The notes: generated from the letters alone by a model not told the origin. DNA of 64,000 nucleotides from Imperialibacter sp040222385 (GCF_040222385.1 NZ_JAVKDF010000022.1:434001-498000), one strand, 5' to 3'. Counted from the first letter of the stretch, positions 1-8,279 are shown. Made by a program: numbers and translations.

Positions 1-2
1 AC

Positions 3-1382
3 AATATTAATCAGATCTACAGCGCCTCTCAGAATGCCATTATTGGTTACATCTTTGTGGATGCCGGAGGCAGCCTGGCAGTAGTGACCAGAGATGGCCG
101 GTTCGACGGCACTGCTGATGCATCCGAGAAGCTGTACTGGGCGGCCAGGAAATCACTTACCCGGACAAAGCTGGAGAGCACTTTCAATCAACAGTTCAGT
201 CCCGGCTTGCTGGCTGAGCTGATGACCGGTGAAGCGGCCATCCCTGAAGTGGACCTGGAAGCACAGGTAGCTAGCGTGCCTTCACTCAGAATCAAGTCTT
301 TTAATAGCACCACCATTTCGGAAAGCCAGGAAATACCGAAGGTGAAGTCGGCCACCCGGGCGTCGTCCATTACCCTTGAAGTAACAGAAAACGTTGAAAA
401 CGCCAGTCAGCTCAAGCTGTTTCACAACAACAAGCTGGTGGGTAGCACTGAGCCGGTCAACGGGACAGCGCAATTTGATGTGAACCTGACTACTACATTT
501 GGTGAGGAAAACTACTTCTATGCAGTGGCAGCAACGGCCGATGGCCTGGAGTCGGAAAAGAAAAAACTCGTCGTGCGCTATCAGGGCAAAAGTGACGACC
601 CACCGAAACTATACTTGCTTACTGTCGGGATTGATAGTTACCTCAACCCGAAATACAACCTTAATTACGCCACTGCCGATGCCGATGCATTCGCACAAAC
701 GATGGAGCAAGGCGCCTCGGGTGTATTCAGCGAGGTGGAAACCATCACTATTCGCAATGGTGACTTTACCAGGGAAAGCGTGATGAAAGCGCTGGAAACA
801 GTGGGCCAATCGGCACACGAACAGGATCTTTTTGTGTTCTACTATGCCGGCCACGGTGTGATGTCGGAAGGCGGCACACGTCCGTCCGACTTTTTCCTGG
901 TGCCGCACAACATTACCCACCTGTATGGCAAGGACGAGGAGCTGTTTGAACAAGCCTTATCGGCTAACGAACTCAAAGACATTGCTCAGACCATTAACGC
1001 CCAAAAGCAGGTATATATCCTCGACGCATGCCAGTCTGCCGCCGCCCTGGGTGCCGTAGCAGCCAGAGGTGCGGCAGAAGAAAGAGCTATTGCGAGGCTG
1101 GCCAGGAGCACTGGTACCTTCTGGTTAATGGCGGCAGGCTCTGAGCAGTTTGCAACAGAGTTCGAATCGCTGGGGCATGGCGTGTTTACTTATGCGTTGC
1201 TGGAGGGACTCGCAGGAGCTGCCGACGGCGCCAATGCTGACCAGCAGATTACTATCAAAGAGCTCAGCGCCTGGGTAGAGTCACGGGTGCCTGAGCTCTC
1301 TCAAACCCACAAGGGCAAGCCACAATTCCCTTCTGGCTACTCCTATGGCAACGATTTTCCGCTGGTGGTGTATGACAAGTAG
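3..1382 (+). CDS. Caspase-like (peptidase C14) protein, 5' end outside window
   Basis: The frame is open to the left edge of the window, so the GTG at 57 is probably internal and the true start lies upstream. About the last 250 residues form a caspase-fold domain beginning near KLYLLTVGIDSY. The catalytic histidine is in YYAGHG (codon 852-854) and the catalytic cysteine in LDACQS (codon 1029-1031), the expected His/Cys dyad of metacaspase-like C14 proteases. Upstream is an Ig-like beta segment (around HNNKLVGSTEPVNG) that in this family often links WD40 or other repeat domains to the caspase; those repeats would lie outside the window. It ends just before a strong hairpin terminator. The substrate is unknown. 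The fold assignment is firm, the biological role is not. Confidence 0.85.
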   Translation, partial: NINQIYSASQNAIIGYIFVDAGGSLAVVTRDGRFDGTADASEKLYWAARKSLTRTKLESTFNQQFSPGLLAELMTGEAAIPEVDLEAQVASVPSLRIKSFNSTTISESQEIPKVKSATRASSITLEVTENVENASQLKLFHNNKLVGSTEPVNGTAQFDVNLTTTFGEENYFYAVAATADGLESEKKKLVVRYQGKSDDPPKLYLLTVGIDSYLNPKYNLNYATADADAFAQTMEQGASGVFSEVETITIRNGDFTRESVMKALETVGQSAHEQDLFVFYYAGHGVMSEGGTRPSDFFLVPHNITHLYGKDEELFEQALSANELKDIAQTINAQKQVYILDACQSAAALGAVAARGAAEERAIARLARSTGTFWLMAAGSEQFATEFESLGHGVFTYALLEGLAGAADGANADQQITIKELSAWVESRVPELSQTHKGKPQFPSGYSYGNDFPLVVYDK

Positions 1383-1448
1383 AGTGCCTGGCTTCTGCTG
1401 GCCCTAAATGGGTATCGTCGCTATGGATAAAGCCCTTATCATTTTGAA

Positions 1449-1496
1449 AATTAAAGGGGTTACACTTGCAGAGTGGTGAGAGTAACCCCTTTAATT
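1449..1496 (+). terminator. Strong hairpin terminator after the caspase gene
   Basis: A perfect 15-bp inverted repeat: AATTAAAGGGGTTAC (1449-1463) pairs with GTAACCCCTTTAATT (1482-1496) around an 18-nt loop. It lies 67 bp after the caspase stop codon. There is no long T run beyond the T-rich arm, so it may act as a terminator or as an mRNA 3'-end stabiliser. Confidence 0.7.
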
Positions 1497-1610
1497 ACAT
1501 TCGGCTCTGAGAGGTTGCTCTTCTTTAAATAGCTGCCTTTCTGCCATCACCCCGGCGACTGACGGCCGCTGCTCAATGGCCTTCCCCGCCGTACCAACGC
1601 CTGGCAGCCT

Positions 1611-1686
1611 AGTCCCGTAGGGACGAGATAGCGGTCAGCTCAACCGATAACAACCACATCTTCAGCGAGTGCCGTAGGTACGGCAT
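1611..1686 (-). repeat. REP-like palindromic element, inverted copy
   Basis: One end is the palindrome GTCCCGTAGGGAC (1612-1624) and the other is TGCCGTAGGTACGGCA (1670-1685), separated by a variable middle of about 39 nt. Reverse-complemented, its two ends match those of the elements at 5594-5664 and 5784-5854 (CGTACCTACGGCAC near one end, GTCCCTAYGGGACT at the other), while the middle is unrelated. That is what a mobile or selected short palindromic element looks like. Confidence 0.6.
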
Positions 1687-2039
1687 ATAAGCGCTGGTTT
1701 TCAACCTGCCAAAACAAATTTGGGAGCTGAGCAAAATCAATGAGTCCTGGCTGTCTACCCAAGCTCAGACTCAGCAAAGCCAGTCGTGTTTCCCTTCATC
1801 CAGGTCTCTACGTGAAAAAAGGTGAAAATACGAGGAATACCGTAGGGTGAGCTGAGTGGCTGCAAGTGGCCAATTGTCGGGTGTGAAGCATTAAAAAAGA
1901 TGGTTTGTGAAGTATCGTTAATGACGTAGTTTCAATGGTTTCCATCTGCTGATCCGCTGCGATTAATGATGGATATTAGCAGGGTTTGAAGTGGGCTTTG
2001 TAAACGGCACCAACCTTATCAGCGCTCATCGGCCCTACA

Positions 2040-2056
2040 TCTTTACAAAATCTTTA
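2040..2056 (+). promoter_or_regulatory. 11-bp-spaced direct repeat, candidate KdpE-type operator
   Basis: TCTTTA at 2040-2045 is repeated at 2051-2056, exactly 11 bp apart, within TCTTTACAAAATCTTTATGC. OmpR/PhoB-family regulators bind direct repeats with this helical spacing. The repeat sits over the expected -33 region of the TACCTTTG element at 2069-2076, the position of an activator site. The same arrangement recurs at 3842-3858. Confidence 0.5.
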
Positions 2057-2068
2057 TGCGCCAGTAGC

Positions 2069-2076
2069 TACCTTTG
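2069..2076 (+). promoter_or_regulatory. Bacteroidota -7 promoter element for the kinase gene
   Basis: TACCTTTG matches the Bacteroidota TAnnTTTG -7 consensus exactly and would place the transcription start near 2082. There is no good TTTG -33 element; the TCTTTA direct repeat occupies that position instead. Confidence 0.5.
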
Positions 2077-2145
2077 TAACAAAAAAAACTGGTCATACTA
2101 AGAACGAGAAATTACAGTAGAGGAAATCAATACCTGATAAGCGTT

Positions 2146-3171
2146 TTGCTTATTGTATTGACCGCCGCTGCGTGTTTTTTGTTGACTGATTTTATCGGCT
2201 ACAGCACCGTGGCACTGATACTTTTGCTGGCTGTTTCACTCAATGCTATTTTGTTCGACATCCTTCCGGTGATGCTTTCGGCCTTGTTGAGTGCCTTGAT
2301 CTGGAATTTTTTCTTTATCCCACCTACCCTCACCTTCCACATCGGAACGGCCGAAGATGGACTGATGTTTCTGATGTATTTTGTCATCGCCTCCATTAAT
2401 GCTGTGCTCACTTACAAATTCAGGGAGTTTGAGCAGAAGGAAAGAGATGAAGAGGAAAAGGCAAAGGCCATCAAACTCTATAACACGATACTCAACTCAT
2501 TGTCCCACGAATTGAGAACACCCATTTCCACCATTATCGGAGCCGTCGACACAATAAAAGACGGTCAAATCGTCCTTTCTGAAGCCAACAAACAAGCACT
2601 GTATGCAGCAATTGAAACGGCGGGCATCCGGCTAAACAGGCAGGTTGAAAACCTTCTGAGCATGAGCAGACTTGAAGCCGGTTTTATCCAGCCCAATGCA
2701 GACTGGTGCGATATGAATGAGCTGGTGTTTTCCGCCATCAAAGACAACACCGATGATACGGGGCAGCATAAAATTGAATTCACCCCCGACAATGACTTGC
2801 CCTTGTTTAAAGTAGACAGCGGACTGATTGAGCAAATACTTCACAATCTCATTCACAATGCATGGCACCACACACCCAACGATTCAACGATCAACCTTGG
2901 TGTGACTTACAGCGAAACGCACTGCATCATTCATGTTTCAGACAACGGAAATGGCTTCCCTGGAAACGAAATTGATTTTGTATTTGATAAATTTTACCGA
3001 CTGCGAAATGCAGTACCGGGCGGCACCGGCCTGGGGCTACCTATTGTGAAAGGTTTTACAGAAGCCATGAATGGAACTGTGCTTCTGGCGAATCGGCCGG
3101 AAGGCGGAGCGAAATTCACCATCAAGATTCCATGTGAGGTTTCACAAAATACCGGTTTGGAAGATGAATAA
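2146..3171 (+). CDS. KdpD-like sensor histidine kinase, short form
   Basis: Membrane histidine kinase. The N-terminus carries the hydrophobic DUF4118 module of KdpD (residues about 1-90, including the WNFFFIPP motif), followed by a HisKA dimerisation domain with the phospho-acceptor His121 in SHELRTP and a HATPase_c domain (N box near LIHNAWHH, DNGNG, FDKFYRL, GTGLGLP). The cytoplasmic KdpD osmosensing and Usp domains of classical KdpD are absent. The response regulator gene overlaps its end by 8 nt, so the two are translationally coupled. The start given is TTG; KdpD-like residues (QYLIS) continue upstream in frame, where no ATG, GTG or TTG exists, so translation may begin at a CTG at 2134 behind AGAGGAA (2119-2125). 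It probably senses potassium or turgor, an inference from family and neighbours. Confidence 0.88.
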   Translation: MLIVLTAAACFLLTDFIGYSTVALILLLAVSLNAILFDILPVMLSALLSALIWNFFFIPPTLTFHIGTAEDGLMFLMYFVIASINAVLTYKFREFEQKERDEEEKAKAIKLYNTILNSLSHELRTPISTIIGAVDTIKDGQIVLSEANKQALYAAIETAGIRLNRQVENLLSMSRLEAGFIQPNADWCDMNELVFSAIKDNTDDTGQHKIEFTPDNDLPLFKVDSGLIEQILHNLIHNAWHHTPNDSTINLGVTYSETHCIIHVSDNGNGFPGNEIDFVFDKFYRLRNAVPGGTGLGLPIVKGFTEAMNGTVLLANRPEGGAKFTIKIPCEVSQNTGLEDE

Positions 3172-3841
3172 AGCCGAAATACTGATCATTGACGATGAAG
3201 CGCCCATCAGAAAATTGCTGCAAATCAATTTGGAAGGCAATGGCTATAAGGTTGTTCAGGCAGGTACGGGCCAGGAAGGATTGATGTTATCGGCCGCCCA
3301 TCCGCCAGACCTGATTTTGCTGGATATTGGCTTGCCCGATAAAAGCGGGCACCAGGTGCTGAAGGAGCTTAGAGAATGGTACAATAAACCCATTATTATC
3401 CTTTCGGTGCAGAACAACGAAACCGATATTGTTTCCGCCCTCGACACGGGAGCCACCGACTACCTGAGCAAGCCGTTCCGGACCGGTGAGCTGCTGGCCA
3501 GGATCCGCTCTGCCATAAAGAGGAGCCAAAACACGGAAAACAATGCCGTTATCATTTGCGGCGACATTGAGGTTGACCTGGTCTCCCGGCTGGTGAAAAG
3601 AAATGGAGACATCGTGAAGCTGACCTCTACCGAATACAACTTGTTGTCGTTGTTTGCAAAGAATGAAGGGAAAGTGCTGACACACCAATATCTCCTGAAA
3701 GAAATTTGGGGATACACCTACCCAACAGAAACCCAATACCTGAGGGTGTTTGTTGGTACACTTCGCAAAAAGATCGAGGAGAATCCAAACAATCCGCAGC
3801 ACATCATTACCGAAAGCGGTGTGGGTTATCGCTTCCAGTAG
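3164..3841 (+). CDS. KdpE-like OmpR-family response regulator
   Basis: Two-domain response regulator of 225 residues. The receiver has the acidic pair at residues 10-11, phospho-acceptor Asp54 (LLDIGLP) and Lys103 (LSKPF). The C-terminal winged helix ends in ESGVGYRF, typical of OmpR/PhoB members. I chose the ATG at 3164, which opens with MNKAEILIIDDE; the frame extends upstream only inside the kinase gene. It is co-transcribed with the kinase and precedes a potassium transporter gene. It is the natural candidate to bind the two 11-bp-spaced TCTTTA repeats at 2040 and 3842. Resemblance to KdpE is strong, but kdpABC genes are not present here. Confidence 0.9.
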   Translation: MNKAEILIIDDEAPIRKLLQINLEGNGYKVVQAGTGQEGLMLSAAHPPDLILLDIGLPDKSGHQVLKELREWYNKPIIILSVQNNETDIVSALDTGATDYLSKPFRTGELLARIRSAIKRSQNTENNAVIICGDIEVDLVSRLVKRNGDIVKLTSTEYNLLSLFAKNEGKVLTHQYLLKEIWGYTYPTETQYLRVFVGTLRKKIEENPNNPQHIITESGVGYRFQ

Positions 3842-3858
3842 TCTTTATTAAATCTTTA
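3842..3858 (+). promoter_or_regulatory. Second copy of the 11-bp-spaced direct repeat
   Basis: TCTTTA at 3842-3847 and 3853-3858, 11 bp apart, within TCTTTATTAAATCTTTATGC, which differs from the copy at 2040 at only two of 20 positions. It lies upstream of the microprotein and TrkH genes. Downstream are TAAACCTTG (3870-3878) at nearly the same distance as the kinase promoter element, and CGACCTTTG (3902-3910); either could be the -7 element. Confidence 0.5.
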
Positions 3859-3934
3859 TGCAAGGCTGCTAAACCTTGATTTTTCACATACCCCACCCAC
3901 CCGACCTTTGTAACATCAATCTGTTATAACGGCA

Positions 3935-4081
3935 ATGGGCTTTTTCTACGACGAAGACGAACGCAAGTCTTACCAATCTATCCAGGATTGGTACAGCGAC
4001 ATCCGGCACCTGCTCTGGCCTGCCATCATCTCCGCAAGTCTGGTATCAGCACTCTACGCCTGCGCAAAGTATTTCTACTGA
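3935..4081 (+). CDS. 48-residue membrane microprotein upstream of TrkH
   Basis: A small open frame from ATG 3935 to TGA 4081. The N-terminal half is polar and charged (MGFFYDEDERKSYQ), and the C-terminal 23 residues or so form one hydrophobic helix (LLWPAIISASLVSALYACA) ending in aromatic residues. It lies 9 bp before the TrkH start and behind the regulatory repeat, so it should share that transcript. Its position recalls KdpF, the small stabilising subunit of KdpFABC, but no sequence relation is claimed. Protein-like codon use, membrane topology and tight spacing support it; homology was not tested. Confidence 0.6.
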   Translation: MGFFYDEDERKSYQSIQDWYSDIRHLLWPAIISASLVSALYACAKYFY

Positions 4082-4090
4082 TAAACAGGG

Positions 4091-5428
4091 ATGCATAGGT
4101 TAATTAAAAAATACAGGAAGTTTCAACTCACCCTTTCGCCGCAGCAAAACCTGCTGTATGGTTTTTTGAGCTATACTTTTATGGGCTGGCTTCTGTTGTG
4201 TGTGCCGTTCGTCCACAAACAAGCGGTATCGGCTTTGGATAGCTTATTCATTGCCACTTCCGCCATTTCCACCACGGGCCTGGCAACAGTGAGTGTGGTT
4301 GACACCTACAATTGGTTGGGGCAGTTCATTGTAATGACCCTCTTCCAAATTGGTGGTATTGGTTACATGACGTTTACGTCTTTTGTGCTTCTTTCCAAAA
4401 AGAACCCACTGTCGCACTGGCACCAGCGAGTGTTGAATGCTGAGTTTGCCATGCCAAAAGGCTTTGATATCAGGGATTTTTTAAAGTCCATTATCATTTT
4501 CACGGTTGTTATTGAAACCATTGGGGCATTGTGTTTTTACATAGCATTTATCAAGGCTGGTGTGGAACCCAATTTCGCCGTATGGAGCAGCATCTATCAC
4601 AGTGTTTCGGCATTTTGCACCGCTGGCTTCGGCCTGTACAACGACAGTTTTGAGCAATTTGCCGGTAACACGTTCCTTAATATACTCATTTCCGTTTTGG
4701 CTATCTGTGGCTCGCTGGGCTTCATTGTGGTCACCGATTTTTGGAACAGGCTTTCAGGAAAAACAAAAGCAATAACATTCACGACCAAAACGATATTTGG
4801 CGTCACCATTTTGCTTCTCGTACTGGGTACTGTTATGATTTACTATTTTGAACCATCGATTAGCCATTTGGAAGAGGATCAACTAATGGTGTCCTTTTTC
4901 CAGTCCATGACGGCGCTTACAACAGTAGGCTTCAATACTGTTCCTATTGGAAATTTTTGTTTGGGCGTTTTGCTGGTAACCACTTTTCTGATGTATGTGG
5001 GCGCTTCGCCTTCAGGAACAGGTGGGGGCATGAAGTCGACAACGCTCACCGCCCTGGTGGCCATTATGTGGAACAGGATCAGAAACCACAAACAGGTTAC
5101 TTTTTTCGGGAGAGTGATTCCACTGGAAAGGTTGTATGTGGCCACTTCTGTTTTTATGCTATACGCTATGGTGTTGTTTTTTTCAACGTTGTTATTGGCC
5201 TTGACAGAAGATTTTCCGCTGCACCAAATCTTGTTTGAAACCACATCGGCTATTGGGACCGTGGGTTTGAGCACGGGCATCACAGGCGGCCTTACCTCAT
5301 GGGGTAAAGTAGTAATTATTTTTACGATGTTCGTGGGGCGTCTGGGCGTACTAACGTTCGGGCTGGCTATTCTGGCTAGAAAAAGCGAAATAACTACCAG
5401 GGCAGGTGAAGCCGACCTGGCTGTTTAG
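4091..5428 (+). CDS. TrkH/KtrB-family potassium transporter membrane subunit
   Basis: Polytopic inner-membrane protein of 445 residues that conducts K+ (or Na+-coupled K+) into the cell. All four pore-loop repeats of the superfamily are visible with their selectivity-filter glycines: SAISTTGLATVS, SAFCTAGFGLY, TALTTVGFNTVP and SAIGTVGLSTG. The conserved loop GASPSGTGGGMKSTT is intact. Its length is closer to KtrB (about 450) than to long TrkH proteins. No TrkA/KtrA gating subunit gene is adjacent, so it must be encoded elsewhere. It follows the KdpDE-like pair and the microprotein and is probably under their control. The ATG at 4091 is preceded closely by AGGG, a cramped ribosome binding site. 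Confidence 0.9.
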   Translation: MHRLIKKYRKFQLTLSPQQNLLYGFLSYTFMGWLLLCVPFVHKQAVSALDSLFIATSAISTTGLATVSVVDTYNWLGQFIVMTLFQIGGIGYMTFTSFVLLSKKNPLSHWHQRVLNAEFAMPKGFDIRDFLKSIIIFTVVIETIGALCFYIAFIKAGVEPNFAVWSSIYHSVSAFCTAGFGLYNDSFEQFAGNTFLNILISVLAICGSLGFIVVTDFWNRLSGKTKAITFTTKTIFGVTILLLVLGTVMIYYFEPSISHLEEDQLMVSFFQSMTALTTVGFNTVPIGNFCLGVLLVTTFLMYVGASPSGTGGGMKSTTLTALVAIMWNRIRNHKQVTFFGRVIPLERLYVATSVFMLYAMVLFFSTLLLALTEDFPLHQILFETTSAIGTVGLSTGITGGLTSWGKVVIIFTMFVGRLGVLTFGLAILARKSEITTRAGEADLAV

Positions 5429-5985
5429 GCTGAGGCGGCTAGCGTCGAAAGCAGAAAAAGTCAGCTTGTCCACACTTTCCGCTCCCCTCAGCGTCTCATG
5501 ACGAAGGAAGGGATGCAGAGGTATTGAGGTCGGGGCTCTGAGGCTACCCCTTCCTTTGCGCCTCAGAGTCTTCGTGGCCTGATATCGATGTATCGTACCT
5601 ACGGCACTCGCTCTATGCTAGAGTGCTACCCGTGATGTTACCCACGTGTTGTCCCTATGGGACTCTTTACACTCCCCTCGGTGCCTCCTGACGAAGGAAG
5701 GGATACAGAGGTATTGAGGTCGGGGCTCTGGGGCTACCCCTTCCTTTGCGCCTCAGAGTCTTCGTGGCCTGATATCTATGTACCGTACCTACGGCACCCG
5801 CTCTATTCTAGAGTGCTACCTGTGATGTTACCCACGTGTCGTCCTTATGGGACTCTTTACACTCCCCTCGGTGCCTCCTGACGAAGGAAGGAATACAGAG
5901 GTACCATGCATTGCCATGGTAGATCCGGGATTAGGGTGTACATTGGCTGTGATGTTTACTACAATAGCCCGGTAATTTTTTTCAT
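5429..5985. other. Intergenic region filled by 190-bp tandem repeats
   Basis: No gene is evident. Most of the stretch is the 190-bp tandem repeat at 5482-5904 with its embedded palindromic elements. Short open frames inside it are translated repeat. The remaining 80 bp before the DUF4249 gene show no clear promoter. Confidence 0.6.
5482..5904. repeat. 190-bp tandem repeat, about 2.2 units
   Basis: Units begin at CTCCCCTC at 5482, 5672 and 5862, an exact 190-bp period. The third is truncated and diverges at about 5904. Landmarks such as ACGAAGGAAG recur at 5501, 5691 and 5881. Each full unit contains the palindromic element (5594-5664 and 5784-5854) found inverted at 1611-1686. The units differ by scattered substitutions, so the duplication is not brand new. 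Confidence 0.85.
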
Positions 5986-7134
5986 TTGCTACCCAGACGT
6001 ACATATATTCTGCTCACTATTTTCCTCGCCTCGTGTGTGGAGCCGTTTACGCCGGAAGACTCCGGTTTCAAAAGTGTGCTGGTGGTAGATGGCTTTATCA
6101 GCAACAGCCTTGAGTCTTATACAATCACTCTTAGCAGAACAGCGCCACTCAGTAGTCCCGGCGCTTTGCCAGAAGCCGGGGCGGCGGTCTCCGTTGCCGA
6201 TGAAGAAGGGGAAGTCTATCTTTTCAGGGAAACAGCTCCCGGGGTTTATCAGAGCGACCCAAGCGTCTTTGCCGGGCATGTCGGAGGCAAATACCAACTC
6301 AGCGTCGTGACCGCTACGGGTGAGCAGTACCAATCCGACACGGTGCTGCTAAAACAAAGCCCGCCTATCGATAGCGTGTACTACGAGAGAGAGCAACGCC
6401 TGACCGATGTAACGGGCCAAGTGAAAGATGGCATCAGTATTTTTGTGGATGCGCATGATAGCACAGGCCAAACGAGGTTCTACAGGTACGACTACATAGA
6501 AACTTACGAGGTGAAACTTACTTACCCGGGCGAGTGGGTTTATAGCCCATCGCAGGGTGCCTACGCAGTTAGAAATCCCAGGCTGGGGCTTTGCTATGCC
6601 ACACACCCTGGTGGAAACATTCTGGTGGCCAACACAAGCAGCTACGCTGAGGATCGTGTAAAAAAACTTGAAGTGACCTACGTGAGCACAGAGGGTTACA
6701 AATTAAGTGGATTGTACAGCATTCTGGTGAAGCAATACGCCCTTAGCGAGCCATCCTATCGGTACTGGTATGAACTTCAAAAGACCTCCGAATCACTCGG
6801 CACACTGTTCGATCCCCAGCCTTATGAAATCAAAGGCAATATCCGGCAGGTAGACGAGCCAGAAGCAGCTGTGCTGGGCTTTTTTGATGCGGGAGCAGTA
6901 TCAGAGAAAATGCTGTTTGTGGACAAAGTGGCGCTTCTGGGTCAGGACATCCACTACCCTATTGACCCTTGTATTGCGGAGCTACGTTATCCGCCAACGG
7001 CAGTAGAGTTTGGTCTCTACACCCAGTGGGGCTATCTTATCACTGCCATCGAGCCCTTCGTCATGATTCCTGCCGAATGTGGTGACTGTCGGTACCATGG
7101 AAGCCTTGAAAAGCCGACTTTTTGGCCGAGGTAA
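5986..7134 (+). CDS. DUF4249 family lipoprotein
   Basis: Predicted lipoprotein with lipobox LASC at residues 14-17, followed by an Ig/CNA-like start (SVLVVDGFISNSLESY) and the length of about 380 residues typical of DUF4249, a Bacteroidota-specific family. Members usually sit directly behind a TonB-dependent receptor and are thought to help it at the outer membrane; here no receptor is next to it, only repeats upstream. The start is a TTG at 5986 because no ATG or GTG exists between the preceding in-frame stop (5965) and the signal peptide, which suggests weak expression or a disrupted upstream region. Function unknown. Confidence 0.75.
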   Translation: MLPRRTYILLTIFLASCVEPFTPEDSGFKSVLVVDGFISNSLESYTITLSRTAPLSSPGALPEAGAAVSVADEEGEVYLFRETAPGVYQSDPSVFAGHVGGKYQLSVVTATGEQYQSDTVLLKQSPPIDSVYYEREQRLTDVTGQVKDGISIFVDAHDSTGQTRFYRYDYIETYEVKLTYPGEWVYSPSQGAYAVRNPRLGLCYATHPGGNILVANTSSYAEDRVKKLEVTYVSTEGYKLSGLYSILVKQYALSEPSYRYWYELQKTSESLGTLFDPQPYEIKGNIRQVDEPEAAVLGFFDAGAVSEKMLFVDKVALLGQDIHYPIDPCIAELRYPPTAVEFGLYTQWGYLITAIEPFVMIPAECGDCRYHGSLEKPTFWPR

Positions 7135-7244
7135 ATCGGGAGTAAAGTCGTTAAGTGTCGTTACCTGGTCTGGAGTTGCTTTGCTGTAGGAGGCTTCCCC
7201 ATAAAAATTGAATAGTCAGGGACAAACGTATATAAAGAGATTCC

Positions 7245-8054
7245 TTACGGCACAAACTCATCTACCCTTCCGACCTTCGAAACCAGCTCTTCAAAGTCGA
7301 AAATATCTTTATCGAACAGATGGGACGGTGAAACATTCTTTAGGGCCGTAAGCATGATCTCCGTGCGGTCGGGGAATTGCTGCTCCCATTGCTTCATCAT
7401 TTGCTTGATCACCTTGCGCTGCATATTGGGCTGAGAGCCGCACAGGTTGCAGGGAATGATCGGAAACTGCTTTAGTTCAGCATACTGAATGATATCTTCC
7501 TCTTTGCAATAGGCCAGCGGGCGTATCACCACGTGTTTACCGTCGTCTGTTCGGTACTTAGCAGGCATGGCTTCCAGCTTGCCGCTGAAAAACATATTGA
7601 GGAAAAAAGTTTCCAGTACATCCTCCCTGTGATGTCCAAGCGCAATTTTGGTGGCACCTAGCTCTTCAGCTGTGGAATAAAGAATACCTCTCCTGAGCCT
7701 GGAACAAAGGCTGCACATGGTTTTTCCTTCCCGCACCTTATCAACCACTACCGAATAGGTATCTCTTTCTACAATACGAAACTCAACACCAAGGTCACTT
7801 AGATAGTTGGGTAGCACTTCCTCAGGAAAGCCAGGCTGCTTTTGATCGAGGTTAACCGCTATAACATCGAAGTCGTACTGCCTCGACTTTTGAACGTGCA
7901 GCAACATGTCAAGCATGGTATAACTGTCTTTGCCACCGGAAAGACAGACCATCACCTTATCTCCTGATTCGATAATGCCGAAATCTTCCTGCACTGCCCA
8001 CACTTTCTTGTGCAAGCGCCTGATTAGTTTTTCTTGTTCTAGCTCTGACAACAT
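7245..8054 (-). CDS. ttcA: tRNA 2-thiocytidine biosynthesis protein TtcA
   Basis: ATP-dependent enzyme that thiolates cytidine 32 of certain tRNAs using an iron-sulfur cluster. The PP-loop SGGKDS lies at residues 39-44, followed by the cluster-binding pair CSLC near residue 114 and a third cysteine in the second CNLC motif near residue 205, the standard TtcA arrangement. Length (269) fits the family. I chose the ATG at 8054, which has GAAGG just upstream; a TTG at 8084 in the same frame would add ten residues. It is a single gene, convergent with the DUF4249 gene and divergent from a methyltransferase gene. Confidence 0.93.
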   Translation of the reverse strand: MLSELEQEKLIRRLHKKVWAVQEDFGIIESGDKVMVCLSGGKDSYTMLDMLLHVQKSRQYDFDVIAVNLDQKQPGFPEEVLPNYLSDLGVEFRIVERDTYSVVVDKVREGKTMCSLCSRLRRGILYSTAEELGATKIALGHHREDVLETFFLNMFFSGKLEAMPAKYRTDDGKHVVIRPLAYCKEEDIIQYAELKQFPIIPCNLCGSQPNMQRKVIKQMMKQWEQQFPDRTEIMLTALKNVSPSHLFDKDIFDFEELVSKVGRVDEFVP

Positions 8055-8279
8055 GCTGCCTTCAAATTGCTTTTTCCTGCGCAAAATTAAACGCTGAAAT
8101 CTGTATTACAGTAAACTCCGATCTATTATTTAGCCAATGGGTGCTTTAAATAAATCGTAACAAGGGGCAAAACCATAAAGGTTAGCTCATATAGAGTGAG
8201 AAAAGGATGAGAATTGAATTGATGCCTTTCAATACCATGACGTTTTTATGAACAAGATAAACTATTTCTCAAGCTTTCG

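Larger units (their letters stand above)
1383..2145. other. 763-bp intergenic region: hairpin, palindromic repeat copy, kinase promoter
   Basis: No convincing gene is visible here. It holds the hairpin at 1449-1496, one copy of the dispersed palindromic element at 1611-1686, and at its right end the direct repeat and -7 element in front of the sensor kinase. The stretch 1700-2035 has no feature I can identify. Confidence 0.6.

Noticed and set aside
5657..5881. Open reading frame of 74 residues on the plus strand
   Set aside because: It lies wholly inside the 190-bp tandem repeat and has no protein-like composition; it is translated repeat.
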